Below are positions 1-11,399 of a stretch of 64,000 nucleotides of DNA, piece by piece (within the stretch, counting starts at the first letter, position 1; the number at the start of each line of letters is the position of its first letter). The DNA lies in NCBI GenBank assembly GCA_025716815.1, contig JAIXMN010000005.1, forward strand, positions 868,001 to 932,000, read 5' to 3'. This DNA is from Dichotomocladium elegans. Taxonomy: Eukaryota; Mucoromycota; Mucoromycetes; Mucorales; Lichtheimiaceae. Both the position numbers and the translations under genes were made by a program. Under the pieces are notes generated by a model that did not search any database, was not told the origin of the DNA, and saw nothing but the letters and a program-made list of their open reading frames with translations.

Positions 1-555
1 CAAGACCATGTACAGAACCGGAGCACCGACCAAGATCCATGCGTTGAAAAAGAAGGTGACCCAGCCACCAAGAGCACCATACGCCGCAGTGGCCACGTCC
101 TTATAGCTCAAAAGGCGCTTGTTGCCAGAAGCATAAAGGCAACGAACCAAGATGATACTGGTGTACTGAATCATCGATGCATGCGTCAGTAAGTGTACGG
201 CATATATAGTGGTTTGTTCTAAGAGAGCTTACTGTAGACATGAACCAGGCCAGGAACAGGATCAGGATGCCAATCCAACCGCCCAATCTCAACGCATATG
301 GCAGACCAAGGGTGCCAGTGCCTGCAATTACACAGACAACATTGAAAAAGGCGTGCATTGTGGAACCAGCCTCAGATCGATCAATATCCTGGAACTCCTT
401 GCTGTCGCAGTCGTAGTCGGCCACTGTAAACAAAGATCTCAATAAAGTTCTGTTGATGGAGCCTAGCATCAACCGAGTTTATGGTTACCACTAACAGCCT
501 CGACAATCGAGGTGGCACAACCGGGTGATATCTTTTTCTCGTCCGTAAACGACAT
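1..555 (-). CDS. Amino-acid transporter, AAAP family (3' part outside window)
   Basis: Proton-coupled amino-acid transporter of the AAAP/Aa_trans family, probably vacuolar or plasma membrane. The start is the ATG at 555-553. Exon 1 (about 555-497) encodes MSFTDEKKISPGC and is joined by a phase-1 intron to an exon at about 426-235. That exon carries the first transmembrane helix with the family signature VIAGTGTLGLPYALRLGG, followed by helix 2 (GWIGILILFLAWF). A further intron (about 234-185) leads to YTSIILVRCLYASGNKRLL and AYGALGGWVTFFFN, which runs off the left edge. Seen: the motif and hydrophobic helices. Known: the GTG(I/L)LGLPYA stretch is the hallmark of AAAP helix 1. Inferred: the vacuolar location. 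Only about the first third of the protein is present. Confidence 0.88.
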
Positions 556-2661
556 GATGGCGTAGAGAGATACGGGCAAGGAAGGGATTAATTGATCTGC
601 GGCAACAATAAACCAGCTTAAATACTTCGATCCCCTGGTTGTTGTTTTTTTTTTTTTTTGCTTATTGCCCGTCTTTTTTTTTTCGATCGGAGCTTCAGTT
701 TCGCTGACCGGATTTTACTTTGTCTAATTACAGGCCGAGCCAAGCTAAATCAATGGGTGGAAAAATGCAATTCAACGTAATGGAGCGCTTGGAGATCATG
801 GTACCGGTCTTCTATGCATGCTCCACTTCCCCTTGTGTCCGAAATCAGACAAATTAACCGCAGCTATTGGGAGCATTTATTCAGGGACATCCGTTCATGT
901 TACACGTCTCAGTTTAGTGAGTCATTTGGGCACGTCGGATGTTCTTTCATTTTTTGCGGAGAAACATGGTAGATTCACTTGTGCCAAGTGGAACAAGCAG
1001 CCTTAAACTCAGGGCCCGTGGGTATTTTCAAGGAGAGCAGGTCTGGTTTCACCTGTCACATTTCTGTCCCCGCCCGCGTGCTTCAAACCTGTACGACCTG
1101 AGGGTTCCCCTCAAAACGACCTTGTCCTTCCGAAATACAACGGATCGGAACGAACATCTTCCACCTTGCTCGCGAGCCTATCCTACGCGAACAGACATGG
1201 CCACGGTATTGCTCTGCAGATTAAATGCCGGTTTGAGCTGCCACCGCACACACCATACGGATGAAGGCTACTGGGACTTCTTGTACTAGAAGCCAGCGTC
1301 CAGTAAGAAAAGTGTACCATCAGATCCAGCCGAACGTCGGTGCATAATCGCCCTCCACAGTGCTTGCACGCTTCCCGCCGCAACGGCTTTATCTTCCAAT
1401 AATATGTAGATTTCCACAACAACCTTTATCCAGCGTACCGCAAGAAGACCAAGACATATCACCAATCAGAAGCTGTTCTCTGGAAACAGCCTGTGGGTCA
1501 AAATAAAGTGCTTCGGAACCCCACGAGAGCGGAACGATTAAGTTCCGTGCCACGATTCACAGCGGTGCAACAGGCCTTACTGCTTTTGAAAGCGTTTACA
1601 AGCCACCCACCGTCGTACGAAGAAAGAATCTTACATTTAACATGCCCGAACCTGGTAGGAGGAGGAGTCTTGTTTGTATCCGAGGGTCTTTTGCATCCGT
1701 AACCGACATACAATCAAATTGCGACAAGGCAACATTTGCGAGAATGCGAAAAAGTACTGCAGATCACCTGGAGAGACTCAAATGCAAGGATTCTTTACAT
1801 GAATCCTATCCATCGACCATACAGATTTCTCAGCTCCTTTTACGCAAGCCCGTCTCTCGACATACTTTAAGATGCTTCGAGCAGGCCAACAGTGCAAAGG
1901 CGATTGGATAAGCGAGTTGACTTATTAACTTGCTATAAGAATCGTATGTCAGTCCGGGGCTCACCATTGATCGAAGAATACCAACACCCTCTGTCATGAG
2001 ATATATGTTTTATTTGGTCCGAGAGTCCAACAAATAGGAAATGCCATCTTACGCTGTCTGTTCTGTGCAGACTCATATCAAAGCATCCCAGCAGACATGT
2101 CATAGCGCGCGAACTCCTTGACACCAAATAGTAGAATCGAGGTCAGGCGAGGTGCTTGGACATAACTCAAAGCTCGAGGAGCGAAAGGCAGCACGCCAAA
2201 AACCAGGGCATTCGGGACATACCTGACGAAGTTAACAAGGATAATGCTTAGCCACGTTAACCTTTTACTTACATATTAACAGAAGCCGGGCTTCAATAGA
2301 TCTCTTATTGAGTTATTGCATTCATGGGTGGGATATATACTCCATATTGCTGTTCATATATTTCATCTGCAGTAAGCGATGGGAGATGGCGGCATATTTT
2401 ATGCCCACACTCCCTCGCTCGGATCCCTCATTGGAAAAGTTCCGGACTATTTTTGAGAGGGATTTCGTGGTGGCTAAAACTTGATTGGGCCATTATGCCT
2501 TCCCCCATTTCCCTTCATATAGACCAAAAAAAAGAGGCCTGTGACACAACGCCTTGTCATATTTAACACCTCTTCCATAAAGCGATCTCAGTCAGTCTCA
2601 TTCTCAATAGCACCCTCTCAGAACAAACAAGAAAAAAACAGAACTAAGAAAGGCCGATCCC
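556..2661. other. Intergenic region, no supported gene
   Basis: About 2.1 kb between the divergent starts of the amino-acid transporter and PBP1. It contains T/A homopolymer tracts near 645-685 and several open stretches under 120 codons on both strands. The longest readable minus-strand stretch (about 1180-1420) has a CKHCGGRLC cysteine cluster but no family I recognise, no splice logic joining it to neighbours and no clear start. The last 100 bases are probably the PBP1 promoter and 5' leader. Confidence 0.5.
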
Positions 2662-5458
2662 ATGTCTCACAACACACGGCACGTAAATTCCGCCAAAAGA
2701 GAATCAAAGACAAATCAACCGTAGGTCCAAAGCGTTTAACTGTAAAGCAACGTTGCTTTTTCTCTTACTGAATAAGATCATTCTCCTAACTTTTAGACGC
2801 GCAAGTGGTAAAAAATGGAGTAGTAACCATCGTTCCAGCCATTCTCACTCACAGTCAGCATCAAGACATCACCACGAAGACAGTGAGACAACGCGGCTCA
2901 TGCACGACCGGATGTTATTTCTCTTAGCCAACCTAGTGGTAAGATCGGAATGACTCATGGGAGAAAGTGTACCGATTGATCGCCATAGGGAAGCGTGGTC
3001 CAGGTTACTGTCAAGAATGGAACCAAGTACGAGGGAGTTCTTCACGGTGCGTCTACGGAGAACAACCTTGGCGTGACCCTCAAGCTCGCCCAGAAGCTGC
3101 AGGATTCCGCAACACCCGCGCCGGCGACCTCAAAGGGCTCACCAGACGAAACAAAGAGGTCGAGTCCGTACATTAAATCGCTTATCATTCCCGGCAAAGA
3201 GCTTGTTGAGGTGTCGTGCGTCGACACGGATCTCACAGCTGGCGATGCAGATGTGGATAGTAAGTCGCATACGTCAGTCGGGAAGAATCTTCTCACGCAA
3301 AACTCGCAATTAGCCTTCAAAACAGATACGGATATCAGTGGAAGGATGGAGATCAAAGAGCGCGAACTACATAAATGGGCACCTGAAGCGCAAGGCGAGG
3401 GTGCGCCGATGTTCAGCGCGTTGGAGGAAGAGTCGGCTCTTTCCGCGCCTGGTCCGTGGGATCAGTTTGCTGTGAACGAACAGCTGTTTGGTTTGACGAC
3501 GGACTTTGACGAAGAACTGTACACCACCCGCCTCGACCGTTCGGCGCCAGACTACAAGGACCGTGAACGGTGGGCCATCGAAAAGGCAAACGAAATCCAA
3601 AAGGTTTGCATCCGCTGAGATAATTTAATAACGATGGCATTATCTCATGATTGTCCTACTATCTAGTCTGCAGCAACAAACGTCCATGTGATGGAAGAAC
3701 GCGGCATTCTGATGGATGATAGTGGAATGGATGAGGAAGATCGCTATGGTGCGGTAGTGCGTGATCAGGCACCGAACAGATACACGCCTCCTGCTCTACG
3801 AAACAAATTATATGGCGAATCGAAGATGGAAATCGTTGCGACTACCACTGCAACTGTGGCTGGCAGTGACATTACGACCGGTATGGATATACTACATAAA
3901 CTAAAGACCGACAGCCTTCCTGGATCAGGAGGACCTGCTCGTTCACCGGTTGCACAGCTATCTACTGCTCGCAACCATAGTAAAGAAAAGGTATGTGCAG
4001 AAAAAAAAGGAATGACACAAAAGTCTTATTTATGATCTTACAGAAGAACACAGAAGGCGATCTACGGGGTGTCAAGTCAGAAGTTGCCGATCAGTTCAGG
4101 CAATTCGCAATGCAAGAAAAAGGAAAACTTCACGCTAAAAAGGAAGAGATCAAAAAGAAAGAGATCGACAATCTCGTTGAATTTGGTCGCAAGTTCAAGC
4201 TCGATTTCCCTGCTCCGACTGACATACATCCGCTCCTTTCGTCTGCCACCAGAAAGTCGCCGACCACCTCCCATGAAAGCTCGCCCCAAACAGAAAACGA
4301 AGAACAACATACGGAACCGCCCGTAGCTTCAGTCATCAACGAGACGTCTAAGCAGGAGGAACCAGCAAACCCACCAAAATCGAAATCCGGTAAACCTGGT
4401 TTCAAATTTAATGTTAAGGCTATGGAGTTCAAGCCTAACCCCTCGGCTGCGGCTTTTGTACCGGTACGCTGGATGGCACACATGGATATCACATACATAC
4501 TCTCGTTGATTGAGAATCATGGTCTTTAGAAAACCAAGACTGGAACATCCGCCGAGGACCGTTCTTCTTCCTCCCCGAATCGCTTTCCCAAAATTACTGA
4601 GCACATAACGATCGCGCAGACGTTCAAACCGCCCTTTTCTAAAGGCAAAGAGCCCATTTCTCCTAAGTCGATTGGTAAAGATTCCATGATATTAGTAGCA
4701 AGTCTTTGTAGCTGATCCTTACGAGCGGTCAGGTCCACGGTGGCCATTCGGTAAGAAGCAGTATAGGTTAATGTTTAACCAATACGCCCCTTACGAGGAT
4801 GACATGTATGCTGGTTACGGCTCGCCTGGATTTGCGTATGGTTACGCTCCATACTATCCACCGGTATGTATCCGTCTCGTACACCGCCATGGATAAAATA
4901 CTAACCCATCTGCTTCCAGCAATTTGTTCAAGGGATCCCTCCTATGCCGCAGCCGGGATACATGAACTCTCCGGTAAGTTCATTTTATGGCGATCCCAAC
5001 AAGTTGCCCATCCGATATGTCTATTTAGTTTATGCAAGGTGTACCATTCTCAACCGCAACTATGCCGCATGGCAGTGCCCCAGGGGTGACTTATAGTCCT
5101 CAGATGACGAATGCATCCCCACGTAAGTCACTGATTATCGCGAAGTCAAGTCTACTGCTTGCTAATCTGAGGCCAAACATGCGAAGACGGTTCGCCATAC
5201 CTTCACAGTTACTCATCGCCGCAGCGATCGTCCCCTGCTCCCGTTGGAGTGTATACGGCGCCTTATCAAGGTATACGCGGTCAATGGAGCGGAAAGTAGG
5301 CAGAAAACTAACCCGTCTCTATGATTCCAAAAGGTCCTCTTATGATCCCGGTGCCTACGGCAATGCCCGTTATTGATCCCAATCCGAGCCAGAATTCTCC
5401 CTCCTTTCCTTGCCCTACAAATCAAGAGCCGCCACAGACTGCATCAGAACGTAAATAA
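2662..5458 (+). CDS. PBP1: Ataxin-2 / PBP1 family RNA-binding protein
   Basis: Cytoplasmic stress-granule and poly(A)-binding-protein partner. I assemble 11 exons (2662-2720, 2797-2938, 2989-3603, 3667-3990, 4044-4463, 4530-4674, 4712-4863, 4920-4973, 5029-5122, 5187-5270, 5334-5458), all phases consistent, giving about 737 residues. The order is: a Ser/His-rich start; an Lsm-like fold (FLLANLVGSVVQVTVKNGTK) at residues about 60-170; the LsmAD segment (ELYTTRLDRSAPDYKDRER, then ANEIQKSAATNVHVMEERG); a Lys/Glu-rich linker; a PAM2-like motif (KAMEFKPNPSAAAFVP), which in the family binds the MLLE domain of Pab1; and a Pro/Tyr/Gln-rich tail beginning DPYERSGPRWPFGKKQYR. The start was chosen because the exon 1-2 join puts a basic leader directly before the Lsm domain. 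Small exons 8-10 in the tail are the least certain. Confidence 0.92.
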
Positions 5459-6379
5459 TAGTCTGCACTGCTGCACGGATGCCCTGTGTGCTCATCACTC
5501 GATTGCTCTATTTTAGCAGAAAATCATTAATCGGTGACCCTGTTATATCTTGAGGTTAAAAGGAAGGGACAGATGTATGGCCGGATTTAGATAATAACGT
5601 GTCTGTGTATGATCTCCAGGTGCCCAGTTTTGCAATGACACATACGGAACGAACGACAGTTTTAGATATACTTAATACTACATGGATGGGGAATGGCAAA
5701 AGGTAGTGATGATATTGAGAACAGAAGATTAAACGAGCGTTTTGGCCGGGAATGACTTCGAATCAGATGCCGTGATATTTCTTAAGATCAGACCCGGGCA
5801 CCAAATAGGATGAATAAAAGAAAAAGGCTACGGGACATGTTCTCTTCAAAATTTCTGTCACTCATAGCAATTGTCAAGGACGACTGGGACATCCACGTGG
5901 TCCGTACGAAATCTTCGACAGGGATGAAGTGATTGAGATATGCAACAAACAACTTTCCCAAGAATCAATGTTGCATGCCACACAAGAAAACATTCGTGCA
6001 TACATACAACGAAATAAGAAAAAAGACTGTCAAACAAAGTTTCGCTATAAACATTCGGAAATGAGCGATCGATTTCCTTGCAGAATCATGTTTGTTAGTG
6101 AGCGTGGCTGTACTAAGCCTTTATATAGACTTATGATGTTGATGAGGAGGTGTACTTAAAGTTATTGTTACATTGGGCGAGGTGGATCAGTATAAATATA
6201 TAAAGGTGGGCCATCAGCTAGTGTATAGTGAGATAAATACGGTATCGATAAGACCGAGGATAAGATTTTTTTCAGATGTGCACCTAGTGATAACTACGGC
6301 TGGTCAGTGGAAGCAACTCGATATTTTTGGTGTACGTATTGGATGCGATCCGTTGGTTCTGTCTATGAAGAGAAGGGAG
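5459..6379. other. Intergenic region between convergent PBP1 and bZIP genes
   Basis: Holds the two 3' flanks. There is A-rich sequence around 5810-6030 and no reading frame with recognisable content. I see no repeat or RNA gene here. Confidence 0.5.
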
Positions 6380-6967
6380 TCAAAATAGCTCGTCGCTGTC
6401 ATCTGGGTAGAGAAGATCAACTTCATCCTGGACCAGATGATGACCCGCGCCCCAAGCAGGATGAAAGGCCGAACGGTTTGAGTGCGCTGAGGACGGATGT
6501 GCTTCGGCCTCTTTCAGCAGCCATTGACGAAACATTTTTCTGGCAACGAGCTGTCCACGCATTTGGTCTGTCGTTTTTCGGAGGCGGTCGTTCTCGGCTC
6601 TCAGCTCCTGAAGTTGACGGTCAAGGATGGCGTTTTGTTCGGTGATATGACACACCAGCCGCTTCATCTCTTTCTGCTGCTGGCTCTTTTTCTGGCGGTA
6701 TTTTGCCGATGCAGCTTTATTGCGCGTCCGCCTCTCCTGTAGTGTCAGTGGAGGCTGTGGCGAAACTTCAGAGTAGATGGGTAGCTCACCGCACCAACTA
6801 ACGTAATGTGCCATAGTGGGCAAAATAAAAAAAAAAAAAAGTAAGCAACATCCAGCGATAATGAAAACGAAACCCACCAGCCCCCCCAAAAGAGAATGAC
6901 AGGAGTTCAAAGAATCGATATCTGCAGAAAGGACCTCAATCAAACAGAGAGAATTGAGCGTACCTTA

Positions 6968-7000
<33 letters not shown>

Positions 7001-7145
7001 CGATGATGGTGCTGGTGCAGGCGTTTGTGCTGGTGCTGCTATGGCTACTAACAGAAGACGCTTCATGAAAGTACCCGTGATCGGATAGAGGAGATGTGGC
7101 AGGTGATGATGTAAGGGCAGAAATAGACATGGAAGTGCAGGTCAT
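6380..7145 (-). CDS. bZIP transcription factor
   Basis: Nuclear DNA-binding protein of about 217 residues. Exon 1 (about 7145-6963) encodes a Ser/Thr-rich head (start MTCTSMSISALTSSP) ending in ten consecutive serines. A phase-2 intron (GTACGC...GTTAG) joins it to exon 2 with WCGELPIYSEV and then the basic region RRTRNKAASAKYRQKKSQQQ. A leucine zipper follows with heptad-spaced hydrophobics (residues about 110-150, LDRQLQELRAENDRLRK). The tail is acidic (LLYPDDSDELF). The basic region has the N-x2-A-(A/S)-x-(K/R)-(Y/F)-R pattern of fungal GCN4/CYS3/MET28-type factors, which control amino-acid or sulphur metabolism. That assignment is by family resemblance only. It is divergent from PIP5K across a 1.85 kb space. 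Confidence 0.85.
6970..6999. repeat. CTG/CAG trinucleotide repeat, 10 copies, encoding polyserine
   Basis: Ten perfect CTG units on the plus strand. They are read as AGC codons on the minus strand at the end of exon 1 of the bZIP gene, giving a run of ten serines just before the splice donor. The tract is likely length-variable between strains. Confidence 0.9.
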
Positions 7146-8994
7146 TTCTTATGTGTCTGTGTCTCTCTGTGTGTGTATGGGTATATGTACAAGTGCAGAA
7201 AGAAATGTGATAAGAGCTTGGGTTTATATACAAAAAATAGTGAAGAGTTTCTTCAAAAGATTAGTACAAAGTGTTGTGGTCATATTCATATTGACCTTCG
7301 TTTTTACTATACAGTCAATGACGAATATGGCCATATTAATGAAACCTTAAAGATATTGTACAAACTGTGCAGATGCTTATGTTGCGGCAGCTGCGTAATG
7401 TAGACAGGAATTACTTTGTTTATCCAGTTGGAAGCCTTCATTCTCAGATTTTGATCGCTCTTCGGGACCATATCCACGCTTAATGAAGGAAGGGAAGGGC
7501 TTTGATAGACATGCAGCGCCGCACACGCGTTTAAACATGAGGTGTCGCCACATGTCCCATATGGTAATCTGAACTAAGCACTCGTCATCACACACACACA
7601 CACACATAGGGAAAGAGAGATAGGAAGAGAGTTTGTTCTCGCGCTCTCGCATTTGTGTGAGAGAGAACATGTGTGTTACGAAAAACTGTTTCAGAATCTA
7701 ATCAACACCATTCCTTGCCTACTATGGACAAGGTTTGTGAAAACACTTCTTGTCCATGGTCAGGGCCAAAATTCAGATTCTGATTCATTGTACATACCTG
7801 CCGATTGGGTAAGCATGTCTCTGTTCTATGGGTGTATGGCTCATGACGGAGAATCCTCCATCAACACTTGTAGTACTTGCATATATCCTTACGTGTTATT
7901 CGATGACGACGGGAAGCGCCTGCTGGGGGATTCATTTCATCTTATCCAGTGTCGATGCAAGTAGCTGCACACACACAGACGTAGGGGGTAACACCGAGAA
8001 ACGGGTAGGGTAGGTATGGGTGGGCGGATCATCATCCTCCGATTCCGTCCAAATTACCCGTGCAAGCTCCCGCACCATCCACCGTTATCTAATATGTGGC
8101 CTTATGTACTCATTTTCTTCTTCATTTCTCAGCGAGGCTTCGTGCAGGCCAAGCAAGAAGATATGCAAAGAAGCGGTTCATGCCCTGGTGACTACCTATG
8201 TTGTAAATAGACATACAATGGTAATCTCAGGTGAGCTATCATGGGGGTAGAAATGATTTTAACGTTTGAGCATTAGCAACTTTGCATTGTCCTCTAGGTA
8301 TACATGGGCTTAGCCATTCTGCCGCCATGCAACGGTGGCACCTCACGAGGTTACAAAAGCGTCATATTGGATGTGGTGCACCAATGTGCGGTACGCTTCT
8401 TGCGCTTTGAAACGATAGTTCCAATGTAATATTTTGCGATTACCAGTCTCTAGTGTTTGCGGCCCTTTGGGCTTGTATTAGGAAACTGCTCCTTCACTTT
8501 TTTCCTCCCCCACCCGATCTTTCTGAGTAACTCTTGTAACAGAGCGACCGTAGACGTCGACCCAAGTGACCCGCGTCAGGTAGCTGACCCATCCTGGGAC
8601 ACACGTCGGCACGACAGAATCCCTTTTATTCGCAGCAAGGAGTTCATCGCGCTTTTCTTGTCCCCTTCGACCTTTGCGCTCTTCTTTCCTGAGCCTAAAT
8701 TCAAGAGACAGTAGTTTCTTTCTTTGTCAATAGGGCTCGTGGTGGCCGGTTGTGGCACATGGTTGCTGATGATTATTGTGTAAAGATGCGCCATATATTT
8801 TTATAAAATAGTCAATTTTCTTCCTCTCCACCCTGTCCCTCCCACCCATCCTCCCTTCCCCTACCTGCCTGCTTGCCTGCCTCTGTGCCTACCTGTGTGC
8901 CTCACACACACATATACACGCGCTTTAACGCTCCCACGGTCGATTGGTCGATTTTCTCTATACTCTCTCTCTCTCTCTCTCTCTTTCACTTACA
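7146..8994. other. Intergenic region between divergent bZIP and PIP5K genes
   Basis: Low-complexity stretches (CA repeats near 7580-7610 and 7968-7980, C-rich sequence near 8830-8900) and scattered ORFs under 105 codons with no family signature and no consistent splice junctions. Probably promoter and leader sequence for both flanking genes. Confidence 0.45.
8959..8990 (+). promoter_or_regulatory. CT-rich pyrimidine tract just upstream of the PIP5K start
   Basis: An uninterrupted run of about 11 CT dinucleotides (8963-8984) ends ten bases before the ATG at 8995. Pyrimidine tracts near start sites are common in filamentous-fungal promoters and leaders. The exact role here is not shown by the sequence. 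Confidence 0.5.
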
Positions 8995-11046
8995 ATGTAC
9001 AACGACGATTACTCGCAATCGCGTTACCATTCTGATTCCCTTGCCCCTGTGCATCCAAACTTTTCGAGAGCATCCTCAATCTCATCTCTGAGCAGCTACT
9101 CGCCATCCACCCCCGTACCCCCCAGCATTGTCGGGTCCGAACCTGTTCCAGAGACCACATACTCCAGCCGCAGTGCATCCTTTGTTCGGCGCAACAATTC
9201 GGACGAACAGCTCAACAGCAACTATGAGAGACACAGACACAACCAGTCTCGCACCAGCACAAAGAGATATTCCTTGACTGATGACGACGATCGGGTGCTC
9301 ATCGGCACCCGAGTTGCTGAAGGTCATCAAAATTATGTCCTCATGTATAACATGCTGACTGGCATCCGAATCGCCGTCGGCCGAGTATCTGCCAAACTGG
9401 ATCGCGAACTGACCGATGACGATTTTTGGGCTGCTCACAAACTGGCGTTTGACGTGTAATGTATATATATATATTGTATATGTAAACAAGAACATCACAC
9501 ACACCCACACACCCACAAAAGGGAGGAACCGAGATAAGAATTGACGCAAGGAGGTGCGGATGCATGCCATCAATATATTTTATTATTACACTTAGGACGG
9601 GCGACGAGCTTACGCCGGGTGCACGTTACGGATTCAAGTTTAAAGATTATGCACCCTGGGCCTTTCGGCACCTGCGGGCACAATTTGGGATCGACCCTGC
9701 AGATTATCTGGTGAGAAAATGAGATCGCACAGAAAGGATACTTATTTATGTTATTAACAAAAAAGGGACGGACAAAAAAAAATAGATATCCTTGACGAGC
9801 AAGTACATTCTCTCAGAGATGGGATCACCTGGAAAGAGTGGAAGCTTTTTTTATTACTCGCGCGATTACCGCTATATTATCAAAACCATCCATCACTCGG
9901 AACACAAGTGTCTGCGGAGAATCCTGCCAGACTATTTCCAGGTAATAATGAAAACAAAACCTAGGTGCCAAGCATTGCCTTGCTCACGGAATTCCTCCCC
10001 TTCCCAAACTGCAGCATGTAAAGGAGAACCCAAATACGTTGTTATGTCGCTACTATGGCCTACACCGTGTAAAATTGCCTCGCGATCGAAAGATCTATTT
10101 TGTTGTAATGGGCAACGTGTTTCCGCCCCATAATGATATCCATGAAATGTATGATCTCAAAGGATCGACAATTGGCCGGTTGCTGTGCGATGAGGATATC
10201 ATCAAGGCGAAGAATGCTGTCTTGAAGGATCTCAATTGGGAAAAGAATAACAAAAAGTTGCAAATGGGTCCGGCGAAACGCAAGCTTTTTATTAGTCAGT
10301 TGGTTCGCGACGTCAAGGCAAGCAATTGCGAGAATGTTCATTCGGTTCTGCTTGCTAAGTCGCATCTTTCTAGCTACTTGCGCGAATGAATTTGATGGAT
10401 TATAGTCTTTTGATCGGGATCCATGACCTAACACGCGGGAACAAGGAAAAAATTCGTGCGTCGACTCTTCAGTTTTTTGAGGTGACTAGAAAAGAGACCG
10501 GATGAATCGGATAGGAACGTTAAAACAAGACCTTTTAGCCTGATACAAAAACCGCTGAGCGACGAGCTTCAACGATGAAGCGAAGAGAAAGCCGGGTCGA
10601 AGTATACCAGAATGCGATAGCACAGACTAAGTTCGACCGCCTTAATACATCCGAGTTGCCGGATGAACCGTTAGAAGAGTAAGATCACAAAACATATGGT
10701 GAGAGGCGTATCAATAAGGGGGAGTACACTAACCAAGGTAAAAAACCTGGGTTTTAGTCGACGTGGTGCATTTTACGCTGATGACGGAGGATTCCGATCG
10801 ACGGATGAGGACGATCAGCCTACAACGATGCTCTATTACCTTGGTGTGATTGATATTCTCACCACGTACGACGCCAAGAAGAAATCCGAGCATTTTTTCA
10901 AAAGCATTACACAAGACAAACACGCCATTTCATCTGTGAACGCTGCGGAGTATGGAGACCGTTTCATGGGCTTCATGGCCAGCACAATCGAGCATAATCA
11001 GGACATTCCTCATGAATACCAGCTCACGTCGGTGCCTACTTACTAA
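8995..11046 (+). CDS. MSS4: Phosphatidylinositol-4-phosphate 5-kinase
   Basis: Makes PI(4,5)P2 at the plasma membrane. Seven exons. A Ser-rich head ([15 protein letters not shown]) leads to the catalytic core: [20 protein letters not shown] (exon 2, about 9597-9710), [20 protein letters not shown] with the glycine-rich ATP loop (exon 3), [13 protein letters not shown] (exon 4), [12 protein letters not shown] with the catalytic MDYSLL motif (exon 5, 10374-10481), and [20 protein letters not shown] plus NAAEYGDRF in the last exon. These are family hallmarks. The intron between exons 4 and 5 is 10318-10373 and starts GC instead of GT. It is needed to join RDVK to [10 protein letters not shown], which matches the family in length and sequence. 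The protein is short for the family because the N-terminal extension is small. Symbol given by analogy with the yeast enzyme. Confidence 0.93.
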
Positions 11047-11399
11047 ACATAGTCATATTACCTAGAAAAGGCATTGCATATTGACTCGATAGAAGAAAGG
11101 GTGAAAAAAAGCGGGTGTGCATGCCAAAAAAATAAACAGATTTTCACAGAACGTGTGGGGAAATAATCTTATCGCAAGGGCGGAGAGCGCTGGATTATCT
11201 CGGGCGTTTCGTGTTTCTTTATCACACCAATCAACGAAAATGATCGGAGAAGATCTTGTCAATAATCAAACATCGTTATTTTCAGTTTCTCCAGTCCTTT
11301 TTTCTTTCCTTTTTCTCTCTATTTTTTTTTTTTTCGTTCCTGCGCGACTGTTTCACAAACACAGTTGAATAAACCAAAACAGACTACGACACACCTGTG
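11047..11399. other. Intergenic region upstream of the ammonium transporter
   Basis: A 353-base spacer with a strong T/C-rich tract at about 11278-11337, about 60 bases upstream of the AMT start. Pyrimidine tracts of this kind are typical of fungal core promoters. No gene seen. Confidence 0.45.
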
